Assembly: GCF_013087515.1 (NCBI RefSeq)
Contig: NZ_JABFCN010000030.1
Coordinates: 186,001 to 250,000, forward strand
Reading direction: 5' to 3'
DNA: 64,000 nucleotides
From: Rhizobium sophorae
GTDB taxonomy: Bacteria; Pseudomonadota; Alphaproteobacteria; Rhizobiales; Rhizobiaceae
Position numbers and translations under genes: made by a program. Positions 17,203 to 25,842 of the stretch are shown one piece after another; the first letter of the stretch is position 1; every line of letters starts with the position of its first letter. The notes beneath the pieces are model-generated. The model ran no database searches. It was not told where the DNA came from and worked only from the letters and a program-made list of their open reading frames with translations.

Positions 17203-17568
17203 TTAACCGATGACGGTGCCCTGGTGGAAGAGCATGCGCCAGTGCCCGTCCTCTTCCAACCGCCAGATGGAACTGCGCAGCGTCCGCCTTTCGCTTCCGT
17301 CGGTGTCTGTGTAAATGGCGCGGTAGATGACGAGCGCGATGTGCTCGGCAAGTCTTTGGGTTTCGAAATGCTCGCCGCGGGAGGTTCCCGTCCGTTGCTC
17401 GGCCAAAAGACTGGGCACAATGACGTCAAAGGTATAGAGCCGTCCGGAACTGCCGATTTCGCGGAAATCGCGCGAGAGCAGCGCGGTCAGCATCTCCCGC
17501 GAGGCGCGAACCGACGGATCGAAGAGTTTTTCTTCGAGCTCTTTCAGATGGGCTGCTAGATCATCCAT
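17203..17568 (-). CDS. NTF2-like DUF4440-type protein
   Basis: 121 residues with the SnoaL/NTF2-like pattern: an N-terminal helix (LAAHLKELEEKLFDPSVR), LLSRDFREIGSSGR, then strands ending RSSIWRLEEDGHWRMLFHQGT. Proteins of this fold bind small molecules or act as minor enzymes, and no catalytic residues can be assigned. It follows the YciI gene with a gap of only 17 bases on the same strand, so it is likely at the end of the pabB-pabC-yciI transcript. Function unknown. Confidence 0.75.
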   Translation of the reverse strand: MDDLAAHLKELEEKLFDPSVRASREMLTALLSRDFREIGSSGRLYTFDVIVPSLLAEQRTGTSRGEHFETQRLAEHIALVIYRAIYTDTDGSERRTLRSSIWRLEEDGHWRMLFHQGTVIG

Positions 17569-17585
17569 GATCGGCTCCTTCGAAT

Positions 17586-17870
17586 TCAGCGCTTCAGGAT
17601 TTCCAGTCCTTCGACCGCCGTCGTCACGGAAAGCTCGGTGATGTCGTATTCGGCGACGCCATGAATGGTGAAGGGATCGGTGGCGACATAGGCCTCGATT
17701 GCGGTGCGATCGCCGATTGCGAGGATGACGCCGCCGGTGCGCGGCACCTTGCGGCCGGAAGCCAGAAACCAGCCCTTGGCGTAGCCCTCCTTCACCCAGG
17801 CCATGTGCGGCTCCATGTGCCTGTCGGCTTCATCGTTGGGTTTCACATAGGTGAGCGAGAGAATGAACAT
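17586..17870 (-). CDS. YciI-like protein
   Basis: 94-residue YciI-family protein (ferredoxin-like alpha+beta barrel). The conserved His21-x-x-x-x-W/K region reads EPHMAWVKEGYAKGWFLASG, and the ATDPFTIHGVAEYDI segment carries the second conserved Asp/His pair. Some homologues are hydrolases of chlorinated or heterocyclic compounds, most are uncharacterised. It begins two bases after the pabC stop, so it is probably translated from the pabBC mRNA. A clean-up role for an unstable intermediate would be speculation. Confidence 0.85.
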   Translation of the reverse strand: MFILSLTYVKPNDEADRHMEPHMAWVKEGYAKGWFLASGRKVPRTGGVILAIGDRTAIEAYVATDPFTIHGVAEYDITELSVTTAVEGLEILKR

Positions 17871-17872
17871 TG

Positions 17873-18502
17873 TCAGCTCCTGACGAGGTTTGCGCGGATC
17901 AGGCCGCGCAGCGAATTGCCGATATAAAGCGTGCCGGCATCGAGATCGGCAAGCGTGATACGGCCGACGCGGGCCTTGCGCCCGCAGATGAGCTCCGTGC
18001 GCAGCACGCCGGCGAGCAGGCCGCAGGAGATCGGCGGGGTGCGCATGATGCCGGTTCCGTCGTCCAGGAAGATCGAGGTGATGGTGCCCTCGCAGACTTC
18101 GCCGCGCTCGTTCAAAAGCATGACCTCATCGGCCTCATCCGGCCTGTATTCGGCCCGCGCGGCCTCGTAGACGGCACGGCGCGTGGTCTTGATGCGCAGC
18201 AGCCTGTCGGCGGAATTCAGGCGGGTCTCGGCGAGACGGACGGTCCAGGTGGCATCGAGCGCCAGGGGCACGAAAGCGGCGCGGGTCACCTCGATCCGGC
18301 CTTGCGCGTCGAAGGTCAGGCGGATGCGCAGCGGACCGTCAGCACCCGCAACGGCTTCGTCGAGCTTGGCCGCTGCCTCGATCGGTTGCGGGAAGCCAAG
18401 GCGACGGGCGGAGCGGGAAAGCCGGGCGAGATGTAGTCGCAGCCGGATGAAGCCTTCGCCGGGCTGCCAGAGCAGCGTCTCGATCAGCGAAAAATCGGTC
18501 AT
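17873..18502 (-). CDS. pabC: Class IV aminotransferase, probable aminodeoxychorismate lyase
   Basis: 209 residues of fold-type IV PLP enzyme. The N-terminal MTDFSLIETLLWQPGEG is followed by HLARLSRSARRLGF, the Lys-containing IKTTRRAVYEAA, and LLNERGEVCEGTITSIFL with the conserved Glu. Probable reaction: release of pyruvate from 4-amino-4-deoxychorismate to give p-aminobenzoate for folate. The assignment rests on its ATGA overlap with pabB. It is shorter than E. coli PabC and could formally be another class IV aminotransferase. An upstream in-frame start lies inside pabB and is less likely. Confidence 0.85.
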   Translation of the reverse strand: MTDFSLIETLLWQPGEGFIRLRLHLARLSRSARRLGFPQPIEAAAKLDEAVAGADGPLRIRLTFDAQGRIEVTRAAFVPLALDATWTVRLAETRLNSADRLLRIKTTRRAVYEAARAEYRPDEADEVMLLNERGEVCEGTITSIFLDDGTGIMRTPPISCGLLAGVLRTELICGRKARVGRITLADLDAGTLYIGNSLRGLIRANLVRS

Positions 18503-19656
18503 CGCGCAATCCATTGGTCGCCGACAGCGAAGCGGGCCTTGAGCAGGCATTCCTCATATTCGGCCTCGGCGGTCGAATCGAAGACGATGCCGCCGCCGAC
18601 ATTGAAGACGGCCCTGCCGCCCTCAAAAAGCGTGATGGTGCGGATGGCGACGGAAAAACGCATGGCGCCGGTGGGCGAGATCATGCCGATCGCGCCGCAA
18701 TAGGCGTCGCGGGGAACATCCTCGAGCGCATGGAGGATTTCCATTGCCCGCATCTTCGGCGCGCCGGTGATCGAACCGCAGGGAAAGAGCGCGGAGAAGA
18801 TGTCGCGGATCGAAAGATCGGGGCGGAGCCTTGCCTGGACATGGCTCACCATCTGGTGGACGGTCGGATAGGTCTCGATGTCGAAGAGCTTCGGGACGTC
18901 GAGCGTGCCGACCTCGGTGATGCGGGAGATATCGTTGCGCAGGAGATCGACGATCATACGGTTTTCCGCCTGCGTCTTGATATCGCGGCGCATGGCTTCG
19001 ATGATTTCGGCATCCTCGGCGGCGGTAGCGCCGCGTTTCGCCGTGCCCTTCATCGGATGGGTCTCGATCCAGCCCGCTTCGTCGGTGCGGAAGAAAAGTT
19101 CGGGCGACCGCGAAAGGATGATCGGGCCGCCGAGATCGACCAGCGCGCCGTATTTGACCGGCTGGCGTTCGATCAGCGACCAGAAGGCAGCACGAGGGTC
19201 GCCATTCCAGCGAGCCTCGACCGGCATGGTGAGGTTCGCCTGATAGGCATCGCCAAGCCGCAGGTGCTGGTGGAGACGGTCGAAGCGCTCTTTATATATG
19301 GGGAAATCCCAGGCGGCTTTCGGAGCAGTGAGGAACTCCTCGTTTTCGAGGCGCTGTTTTGGCTGGGCAAGCGGATGCGTATCGGCCTGCGGAGCGTCGA
19401 ACACGCCGAAACAAATGAGCGGGGTCTCGCGATGTTCCCCGGCGAAGGGAGCAAGTTTTTCCTCGAAGAGGTATCCGGCCTCATAGGCCATGTAGCCGGC
19501 AAGCCATTTGCCTGCGGCCTTGGCCTGCTGCATCCGGGCAAGGCCTGCAAAGAACTCGGCGCGCGTCCTGGCAACGATTATCTCTGCCGGCTCGGCAAAA
19601 AGCATCACCTGCCCTGATGTATCGTCGCGAAAGAGAATGTAGGGTTGGTCAGCCAC
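18499..19656 (-). CDS. pabB: Aminodeoxychorismate synthase component I
   Basis: 385-residue chorismate-binding enzyme. The C-terminal chorismate domain has HPMKGTAKRG, LLRNDISRITEVGTL, CGSITGAPKMRAMEIL and the final GGGIVFDSTAEAEYEECLLK. The N-terminus is reduced compared with TrpE. It aminates chorismate to 4-amino-4-deoxychorismate using ammonia from a PabA-type glutaminase, which is not in the window. Its stop overlaps the start of pabC (ATGA), so translation is coupled. MADQPYILF at 19656 is the natural start. Confidence 0.93.
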   Translation of the reverse strand: MADQPYILFRDDTSGQVMLFAEPAEIIVARTRAEFFAGLARMQQAKAAGKWLAGYMAYEAGYLFEEKLAPFAGEHRETPLICFGVFDAPQADTHPLAQPKQRLENEEFLTAPKAAWDFPIYKERFDRLHQHLRLGDAYQANLTMPVEARWNGDPRAAFWSLIERQPVKYGALVDLGGPIILSRSPELFFRTDEAGWIETHPMKGTAKRGATAAEDAEIIEAMRRDIKTQAENRMIVDLLRNDISRITEVGTLDVPKLFDIETYPTVHQMVSHVQARLRPDLSIRDIFSALFPCGSITGAPKMRAMEILHALEDVPRDAYCGAIGMISPTGAMRFSVAIRTITLFEGGRAVFNVGGGIVFDSTAEAEYEECLLKARFAVGDQWIAR

Positions 19657-19720
19657 GCGCCGCTTTCAATTTGTTCTGCTCCTCATTGCTCAAAATTTGA
19701 TTGGGAGCGTGAGGCATTTT

Positions 19721-19897
19721 CCCTCTTCTTCCTCGGGGAGAAGATGCCCGAAGGGCAGATGAGGGGGCGGAGCGAAGTGACGTCCTGAGCATATGCGAAG
19801 GACAGGTTCGGCCGTATCGCCCCCTCATCCGCCTGCCGGCACCCAGGGTCGAGCCACTTGTCTCGACCCGTCCTTCGGACCCCCGAGGGGAGAAGAG
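19721..19897. repeat. RIME-like large palindromic mosaic element
   Basis: Outer arms CCTCTTCTTCCTCGGGG near 19722 and CCCCGAGGGGAGAAGAG near 19882, and inner perfect 11-bp arms ATGAGGGGGCG (19760-19770) and CGCCCCCTCAT (19819-19829). The size and base pattern fit the Rhizobium-specific intergenic mosaic elements. It lies upstream of pabB and downstream of the M3 peptidase gene. No coding potential is apparent. Confidence 0.7.
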
Positions 19898-19935
19898 ACT
19901 CGTTGCTGCCCCTTCCGCTCTTGGCGAAAGGAATT

Positions 19936-21792
19936 TCAGGCCGACCTATCCAACGCTTCCAGTTCGTCGATCAGCCCTTCGATCATCGACAGGCCTTGGC
20001 TCCAGAACGACGGATTGGTGGCGTCGAGGCCGAAAGGCTTCAGCAGTTCCGAGTGATGCTTGGTGCCGCCGGCCCTCAGCAGTTCGAAATACTTCTCCTG
20101 GAAGCCCTTCTCGGCCTTCTGGTAGACGGCATAGAGCGAATTCACCAGGCAATCGCCGAAGGCATAGGCGTAGACATAGAAGGGCGAGTGGATGAAGTGG
20201 GGGATATAGGCCCAGTAGGTCTCGTATCCCTCGGAAATGTTGATCGCCGGCCCAAGGCTTTCCGACTGGACGGAGAGCCAGAGTTCGCCGATATCGTCGG
20301 CTGTGAGTTCGCCAGCCTTGCGGGCGGTGTGCAGCTTGCGCTCGAATTCGTAGAAGGCGATCTGGCGCACGACCGTGTTGATCATGTCCTCGACCTTCTG
20401 GGCAAGCATCGCCTTGCGCTCGCGCGTATCGGTCGTCTTTTGCAGAAGGGCGCGGAAGGTCAGCATTTCGCCGAAGACGGAAGCGGTTTCGGCAAGTGTC
20501 AGCGGCGTCTGGCACATCAGTGCCCCCTGCGCACCGGCGAGAACCTGATGCACGCCGTGCCCGAGTTCATGAGCAAGGGTCATCACATCGCGCGGCTTGC
20601 CCATGTAATTGACGAGCACATAGGGATGGGCCGAGGGAACCGTCGGATGGGCGAAGGCGCCGGGCGCCTTGCCGGCACGGACCGGTGCATCGATCCACTG
20701 TTCATCGAAGAACCGCCTGGCGATATCAGCCATCTCGGGGGCAAAATTGCCATAGGCAGAAAGCACCGTGTCCTTCGCCTCCGGCCAGGAGATGATGGCG
20801 CTGGAGGTTTCCGGAAGGGGCGCATTGCGGTCCCAGAAATTCATCTGCTCCATGCCGAGCCACTTCGCCTTCATCTTGTAATAGCGATGCGAAAGGCGGG
20901 GATAGGCTTCGCGGACGGCCGCGGCCAGCGCATCGACGACCTCGCGCTCGACACGATTTGCCAGGTGTCGGCTGTCGGCGATGTCTTCGAAGCCGCGCCA
21001 GCGGTCGGCGATCTCCTTATCCTTGGCAAGCGTGTTGGTGATCAGCGTGAAGGTGCGGATATTCGCCTTGAAGGTTTCGGCAAGCGCCATGGCTGCCTTG
21101 CGGCGCACTTCCGAATCCTTTTCCTGCAGCTTGTTCAGCGCCACTTCGAGCGGCACTTTCTCGCCATCGATATCGTAGCGAAGTTCCGCCATGGTTTCGT
21201 CGAAGAGGCGGTTGAAGGCTGCGGCCGATGTCATCGACTTCTCGAGGAAGAGCTGTTCCAGTCTGTCGTCGAGCTGGTAGGGCTTGTCCTTCCTGAGGTC
21301 GAGCAGCCATGGGCGATAGTGTCCGGCGGCGGGATCATTCGCCATGCAGGCGTCGATCACCGCGTCGTCGATGCGGTTCAGTTCCAGCGCGAAGAACAGG
21401 AGATGGCCGGAAAATTCGGTGATCTTGGCCTGTACGTCGCCGTAGAGCTTGCCGTTTGCCGGATTGGTGGTGTCGGAGAAATAGGTGAGGCCGGCAAAGG
21501 AGCCGAGACGGCCGATGATGTCATCCAGCGCCTCATATTCCTTCAAAGCCGCGCCGATGCCCTCAGCGCCGGTCTTCGTCGCCGCCTCAGTGAGTGTGCC
21601 CTTCCACTTTTCTTCAAAGGCGATCGCTGCCTTGCCGGCCTTTTCCATGTCGGCGACGAAGGCGGTGGAGGTGGCGGAGGGATAAAGATCCTGCAGCTTC
21701 CAGACCGGCAGATCGCCGAGCGCCGCATCGGCTGCCCCAGCTGGCGCTGCCGCCGATAGAAGAAGGCCGGCGTGCGGGAGCTTGTTTTTCAT
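19936..21792 (-). CDS. pepF: M3-family oligoendopeptidase (PepF type)
   Basis: 618-residue zinc metallopeptidase. The catalytic HExxH is seen as TLAHELGHGVHQVLAG near residue 406, with the third ligand Glu downstream in TLAETASVFGEML. The upstream PepF_N domain begins after ALGDLPVWKLQDLYPS. The N-terminus (MKNKLPHAGLLLSAAAPAGAADA) looks weakly like a signal sequence, but PepF enzymes are normally cytosolic, so location is uncertain. It would degrade peptides of roughly 7-17 residues. Transcribed alone on the minus strand, divergent from the sigma-54 regulator. Confidence 0.93.
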   Translation of the reverse strand: MKNKLPHAGLLLSAAAPAGAADAALGDLPVWKLQDLYPSATSTAFVADMEKAGKAAIAFEEKWKGTLTEAATKTGAEGIGAALKEYEALDDIIGRLGSFAGLTYFSDTTNPANGKLYGDVQAKITEFSGHLLFFALELNRIDDAVIDACMANDPAAGHYRPWLLDLRKDKPYQLDDRLEQLFLEKSMTSAAAFNRLFDETMAELRYDIDGEKVPLEVALNKLQEKDSEVRRKAAMALAETFKANIRTFTLITNTLAKDKEIADRWRGFEDIADSRHLANRVEREVVDALAAAVREAYPRLSHRYYKMKAKWLGMEQMNFWDRNAPLPETSSAIISWPEAKDTVLSAYGNFAPEMADIARRFFDEQWIDAPVRAGKAPGAFAHPTVPSAHPYVLVNYMGKPRDVMTLAHELGHGVHQVLAGAQGALMCQTPLTLAETASVFGEMLTFRALLQKTTDTRERKAMLAQKVEDMINTVVRQIAFYEFERKLHTARKAGELTADDIGELWLSVQSESLGPAINISEGYETYWAYIPHFIHSPFYVYAYAFGDCLVNSLYAVYQKAEKGFQEKYFELLRAGGTKHHSELLKPFGLDATNPSFWSQGLSMIEGLIDELEALDRSA

Positions 21793-21910
21793 GAGCGCAA
21801 TTCCTCTCCACTTTTATAACAGGTCTGCCGTAACAGGTCAGCTTGTCTACCGCATCGGCCCGAAAATCGGAATCGATTTTCGAAAAGCACGATGCGTCGA
21901 TTGAAAGTGT

Positions 21911-21953
21911 TACAGCGTCCTTTGCGCATCTGAGAAGACGCGCTGCGCCGTAA
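21911..21953 (+). repeat. Double-hairpin repeat family A, copy 1
   Basis: TACAGCGTCCTTTGCGCATC...GACGCGCTGCGCCGTAA. Same design as 45097-45140: outer CTACAGCG/CGCTGTAG-type arms around an inner GCGCGTCT/AGACGCGC-type hairpin. This copy is slightly degenerate. Confidence 0.75.
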
Positions 21954-22087
21954 GCGTGCCAAGGCCCGGCATCAAGGGGCTTTCGGCGCATGAAAGGCCT
22001 CGCTTCGGCACGAAAACGACCCGTTGCAATCGTTAAAATGCAATTGTTTCTCAAAACTGGATGTTCAAGCCTTGCTGTCAGAGTGCG

Positions 22088-22107
22088 CTTCATGGTTTCG
22101 CATGAAG
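22088..22107 (+). promoter_or_regulatory. Hairpin next to the ribosome binding site of the response regulator gene
   Basis: CTTCATG (22088-22094) pairs with CATGAAG (22101-22107), loop GTTTCG. It ends one base before the TGAGGCG ribosome binding sequence and 11 bases before the ATG, so it could modulate translation. Confidence 0.4.
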
Positions 22108-22117
22108 TGAGGCGACA

Positions 22118-23659
22118 ATGACCGGTTACAATGAGCTCAAGGGAGCAGGGCAAATCCTCGTGGTCGAGGACGACCCCGTGCAGCGCCGCCTGCTCAAGAA
22201 CGCAATCGAGCGTCACGGCCATGTCGTGCACCAGGCGGAAAATGGCCGCATCGGCCTGGAAATGGTCAAACGCGACAGCGGCCTTTTCAACGTCATCGTG
22301 CTCGACTTGATGATGCCGGAGATGACCGGCCTCGAATTCCTCGATGCGCTTCATGAATTTGGCACGCAGATCCCCGTCATCGTGCAGACGGGGCAGGGCG
22401 GCATCGAGACGGTGGTGCAGGCGATGCGCGCCGGCGCCTTCGATTTCGTCGTCAAGCCGGTCTCGCCTGAACGCATCGCCACTTCGATCTCGAACGCGAT
22501 GAAGCTCGACCAGCGCGAGGTGAAGGCACGGGCCGGACGCCGGTCGCGCTCAGGCTCGGTCGGCTTCGACGATATCGTCTCGGCAAGCCCGGCGATGCTC
22601 CGCGTCATCGATCTCGCCCAGCGGGCGGCTCAGTCCAACATTCCCGTCGTGCTCGAAGGCGAATCCGGCGTCGGCAAGGAACTGGTGGCGCGCGCCATCC
22701 AGTCCGGCGGCGACCGCTCGAACAAGCCCTTCGTCACGGTCAATTGCGGGGCGATCCCGCATAATCTGGTCGAGAGCATTCTCTTCGGTCACGAGAAGGG
22801 TGCGTTTACCGGCGCGACCGAGCGCCACATCGGCAAATTCATGGAAGCCGACGGCGGCACTATCTTCCTGGACGAGATCGGCGACCTGCCGCTCGACGTG
22901 CAGGTGAAGCTCCTGCGTGCCGTTCAGCAGGGCGAGATCGAGACCGTCGGTGCGCGCACCGCGCACAAGGTCAATGTCCGGCTGATCTCGGCGACCAACA
23001 AGGATCTGATCGAAGAGGTCAAGAACGGCCATTTCCGCGAGGATCTCTACTATCGCCTCAACGTCTTCCCGATAACCATTCCGGCGCTGCGCAAACGCAA
23101 GGAAGACATTCCGCATCTGGTGCGCGTCTTTGCCGACCGCTTCTCCAGCGAGCAGAAGAATGGCCGCCGCATGACGGTGAATGCCGGCACGCTGGCTTTG
23201 CTGACGGCCTATGACTGGCCGGGCAATATCCGCCAGCTCGAAAACGCGATCTTCCGTGCGGTCGTCCTGGCCGAAGGACCGGAGCTGACCGAGGCGGATT
23301 TCCCGCAGATCGCCGCCCAGCTTCCGGAATATGAAGTGATAGATCATCTAGCCCTCGTTGCCGACAATACCGGCCTCAATCCAGAGGATGGCTATGGCGA
23401 GGACTTCAGGGCGTCGATGGGTGAGGTGCACCACCGCCTGTCCGAGACCTCGGAAAATGCGATCGCCAGCGTCAATCCTGCCGGAGACGTGCGCAAGCTT
23501 GCCGATGTCGAGGAGGAACTCATCCGATTCGCGCTCAAATTCTATCGTGGGCAGATGAGTCAAGTGGCGCGTAAGCTCGGCATCGGCCGATCCACACTTT
23601 ATCGCAAGCTCAAGGACTACGGCATAGACCCTGACAATCCCCAGAAAGATGCGGCTTAA
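22118..23659 (+). CDS. Sigma-54-dependent response regulator (NtrC class), orphan
   Basis: 513 residues. The receiver domain (about 10-128) has acidic residues EDD at 17-19, phosphoacceptor Asp63 in VLDLMMPEM and Lys113. The AAA+ domain has Walker A GESGVGKE (181-188), GAFTGA (228-233) for sigma-54 contact and the FREDLYYRLNVFPI region. A C-terminal Fis-type HTH contains VARKLGIGRSTLYRKLKDYG. It should activate RpoN-dependent promoters after phosphorylation. No histidine kinase is adjacent, so the partner is unknown. About 110 residues between AAA+ and HTH are acidic and unassigned. Confidence 0.93.
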   Translation: MTGYNELKGAGQILVVEDDPVQRRLLKNAIERHGHVVHQAENGRIGLEMVKRDSGLFNVIVLDLMMPEMTGLEFLDALHEFGTQIPVIVQTGQGGIETVVQAMRAGAFDFVVKPVSPERIATSISNAMKLDQREVKARAGRRSRSGSVGFDDIVSASPAMLRVIDLAQRAAQSNIPVVLEGESGVGKELVARAIQSGGDRSNKPFVTVNCGAIPHNLVESILFGHEKGAFTGATERHIGKFMEADGGTIFLDEIGDLPLDVQVKLLRAVQQGEIETVGARTAHKVNVRLISATNKDLIEEVKNGHFREDLYYRLNVFPITIPALRKRKEDIPHLVRVFADRFSSEQKNGRRMTVNAGTLALLTAYDWPGNIRQLENAIFRAVVLAEGPELTEADFPQIAAQLPEYEVIDHLALVADNTGLNPEDGYGEDFRASMGEVHHRLSETSENAIASVNPAGDVRKLADVEEELIRFALKFYRGQMSQVARKLGIGRSTLYRKLKDYGIDPDNPQKDAA

Positions 23660-23915
23660 GCGCTTTTCATTAAGATTAAGGCAACCACGTTTTGTTACTA
23701 GTCATAAACCACTTGTTAGTGGCGCGTTCACTATGTAAAGAAAAGGTTGATCATGTGTGGCATTTTTGCCATCGTGTGACCGCATTTGACAGTCATCTGA
23801 GACAGTACGGGACATTGTCTGTCTGACGGGGATCGAGTTGCCGAATCTGAATGGGAATTCCAAGCCTTCGCGCTTGAGCTGGCGTTTGTTGTGCGCCGAC
23901 ATTTGCGGAAAGGCA
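23660..23915. other. Intergenic region upstream of the DUF882 gene
   Basis: About 255 bases, AT-richer than its surroundings, with short inverted repeats (CACTTGTTAGTG, GGCATTTTTGCC). An eight-codon micro-ORF at 23753-23779 reads MCGIFAIV; it is probably not functional. The promoter of the downstream gene must lie here. Confidence 0.4.
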
Positions 23916-25688
23916 ATGAGGACGGTAGCGGCCGCCCTTATTGCGCTCGCGGTTTCCTCACCGGTATTCGTTGGTACGCCTTCGCAGGCAGCGGGCGACA
24001 CCCGCAGCCTCAAGCTCTATTTCATTCATACCGGCGAAAAAGCCGTCATCACCTACAAGCGTAACGGCAAGTTCGACCCCAAGGGTCTGGAGCAACTGAA
24101 CCGCTTTCTGCGCGACTGGCGCAAGAACCAGCCGACCAAGATGGACCCGCGCCTGTTCGACCTGATCTGGGAAGTTTATCGCCAGAGCGGTTCGAGGGAT
24201 TACATCAACGTCGTCTGCGGTTTCCGTTCGCCGGGAACCAACGAGATGCTGCGCGGCCGCTCGCGCAAGTCCGGTGTCGCCGAAAAGAGCCAGCATATGC
24301 TCGGCAAGGCGATGGACTTCTTCATTCCCGACGTCAAACTGGCGACGTTGCGCGCCATCGGCATGAAAATGCAGGTCGGCGGCGTCGGCTTCTATCCGAA
24401 ATCGGGCTCTCCCTTCGTGCATATGGATGTCGGCGGCGTTCGGGCCTGGCCGCGCATGAGCCGCGACGAGCTTGTCCGGCTCTTCCCGAACGGCAATACC
24501 ATCCATATTCCGGCCGACGGCAAGCCGCTACCGGGCTACCAGCAGGCAATGGCCGAGTATAAGCGCCGCGGCGGCGGCCCGCAGATCCAGATCGCCAGCG
24601 CTTCCGAATCGGCGGCGCCGAAACATAAGACGCTGTTTGCCGTGCTCTTTGGCGGCGGAGCGGACGAGCAGGAAGACGAGTCGGACGATTCCACGCCTGT
24701 TGCCGTCGCCAAGGCGACGCCGCCGAAGGCCGAGCCCGCTCCTGCCGAGCCGCAGCAGACCGAAGTCGCCGATCTGAATGCGCCGGTACCGCAGGTTCGC
24801 CCGGCATTCAGCAACCAGCCGACGGGCAGCGAAGTGGCGAGCGCGCTCGTCGCGCCGCCTTCGGGTAATGCCGCACAGCAGGCTCTTGCGGCGGCCCTTC
24901 CGGCCGATCAGGCCCAGTCGCAGCAGTTCGCCGATCTCAGCGCCTACAGCATTCCGGTTCCCTCGCTTCTCGGCCAGCGCCGCGCGCCTGGCGACGCCGA
25001 GGTGGCATTGGCCGATCCCATGCTGACCGGCGCGAATGCGCTGCCGGTTCCGACGCCGATCGAACGCCCTGCCGTTGCCGAGAACCTCCTTGCCGCGGCC
25101 GATGCCGATCCGGAAGCAGAGGCCGACGAAGCCGATCAGGACGCGCTGTCTCCTGCGGTCGCCGATGCGCTCGACCAGCAGCGGAACGAGGATGCGGAAA
25201 GGCAGATCGCGTCCAGGGCGGCGCCGCAGACGGTCGAGCAGGCCATCAACGCCGCGATGACGCAAAAGGCGCCTGCCGCAAAGCCGCCGCTCGAACTCGC
25301 CGCCTTGGCGCCGATGACCAAATCGGCAAGCTTTGGCGATGGCTTCGACGAACCGGCTGTCGAAAGCGCCGTGGCGCAGGGGCTTCCCGCCAAGGGTGGC
25401 CGCCCGACGCATAAGGAGGCCGCCGCAGCGGATGCCAGCCGCACGACGGTGCGCACCGAGCCGAAGCTGACGGAAAAGATGATCTCGCAGTGGGCGCTTA
25501 CCAATGCCCGCCTGGAAATGGCCTCCAAGCAGGTCAAGGCGCCGCGGTTCGTCAGCCAGACGATGCGCGCCCAGCCGACCGCCGTCTATGCTGATGGCTT
25601 CAACGTCAAGACCGCTTCGGTCGACCCGGCCCGCTTCAGCGGCACGGCTGTGAACTTCATGGAAGTGCGCAAGTTCAACACGAACTGA
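23916..25688 (+). CDS. DUF882 (YcbK/M15-like) periplasmic peptidoglycan protein with long Ala/Pro tail
   Basis: About 590 residues. The signal sequence MRTVAAALIALAVSSPVFVG...SQA is followed by a DUF882 domain (about 27-185) with the M15-type metal ligands in AEKSQHMLGKAMDFF and PFVHMDVGGVRAW. This fold is that of murein endopeptidases such as E. coli MepK. The remaining about 400 residues are low-complexity and Ala/Pro/Glu-rich, with no recognised domain, and end VNFMEVRKFNTN. The ATG at 23916 with GGAAAGG upstream is preferred over a TTG at 23838. A strong terminator follows. Likely role: cell-wall hydrolysis or remodelling. Confidence 0.88.
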   Translation: MRTVAAALIALAVSSPVFVGTPSQAAGDTRSLKLYFIHTGEKAVITYKRNGKFDPKGLEQLNRFLRDWRKNQPTKMDPRLFDLIWEVYRQSGSRDYINVVCGFRSPGTNEMLRGRSRKSGVAEKSQHMLGKAMDFFIPDVKLATLRAIGMKMQVGGVGFYPKSGSPFVHMDVGGVRAWPRMSRDELVRLFPNGNTIHIPADGKPLPGYQQAMAEYKRRGGGPQIQIASASESAAPKHKTLFAVLFGGGADEQEDESDDSTPVAVAKATPPKAEPAPAEPQQTEVADLNAPVPQVRPAFSNQPTGSEVASALVAPPSGNAAQQALAAALPADQAQSQQFADLSAYSIPVPSLLGQRRAPGDAEVALADPMLTGANALPVPTPIERPAVAENLLAAADADPEAEADEADQDALSPAVADALDQQRNEDAERQIASRAAPQTVEQAINAAMTQKAPAAKPPLELAALAPMTKSASFGDGFDEPAVESAVAQGLPAKGGRPTHKEAAAADASRTTVRTEPKLTEKMISQWALTNARLEMASKQVKAPRFVSQTMRAQPTAVYADGFNVKTASVDPARFSGTAVNFMEVRKFNTN

Positions 25689-25709
25689 GCTTGCGATTAC
25701 GGAATATCG

Positions 25710-25746
25710 AAAACCGCCGGAGCGATCCGGCGGTTTTTCTTTTTTC
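25710..25746 (+). terminator. Intrinsic terminator of the DUF882 gene
   Basis: AAAACCGCCGGA (25710-25721) pairs with TCCGGCGGTTTT after a GCGA tetraloop and is followed by a T-rich run. Confidence 0.93.
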
Positions 25747-25784
25747 GATCCGGCACGTTGGCTGTTTAGGCAGTTGTTTCCACC

Positions 25785-25818
25785 GCAAAAGAAAAGCCGC
25801 CGAAAGGCTCGGCGGCTT
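25785..25818 (-). terminator. Intrinsic terminator of gapR (minus strand)
   Basis: AAGCCGCCGA (25794-25803) and TCGGCGGCTT (25809-25818) form a perfect 10-bp stem. On the minus strand it is followed by TTCTTTTG. Confidence 0.88.
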
Positions 25819-25842
25819 GTCGATATCGGCGATGTCGGCGGA

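Larger units (their letters stand above)
21793..22117. other. Intergenic region between pepF and the sigma-54 response regulator
   Basis: 325 bases without a credible gene. It holds the divergent promoters, one copy of the double-hairpin repeat (21911-21953), and a hairpin at 22088-22107 just upstream of the regulator start. I see no convincing -24/-12 GG-N10-GC element by eye. Confidence 0.6.

Noticed and set aside
19858..21759. 633-codon plus-strand frame opposite pepF
   Set aside because: Shadow frame; the minus strand has the complete M3 peptidase with its zinc motif.
23838..23915. TTG at 23838 as start of the DUF882 protein
   Set aside because: The ATG at 23916 has a better ribosome binding site and puts the signal peptide at the N-terminus.
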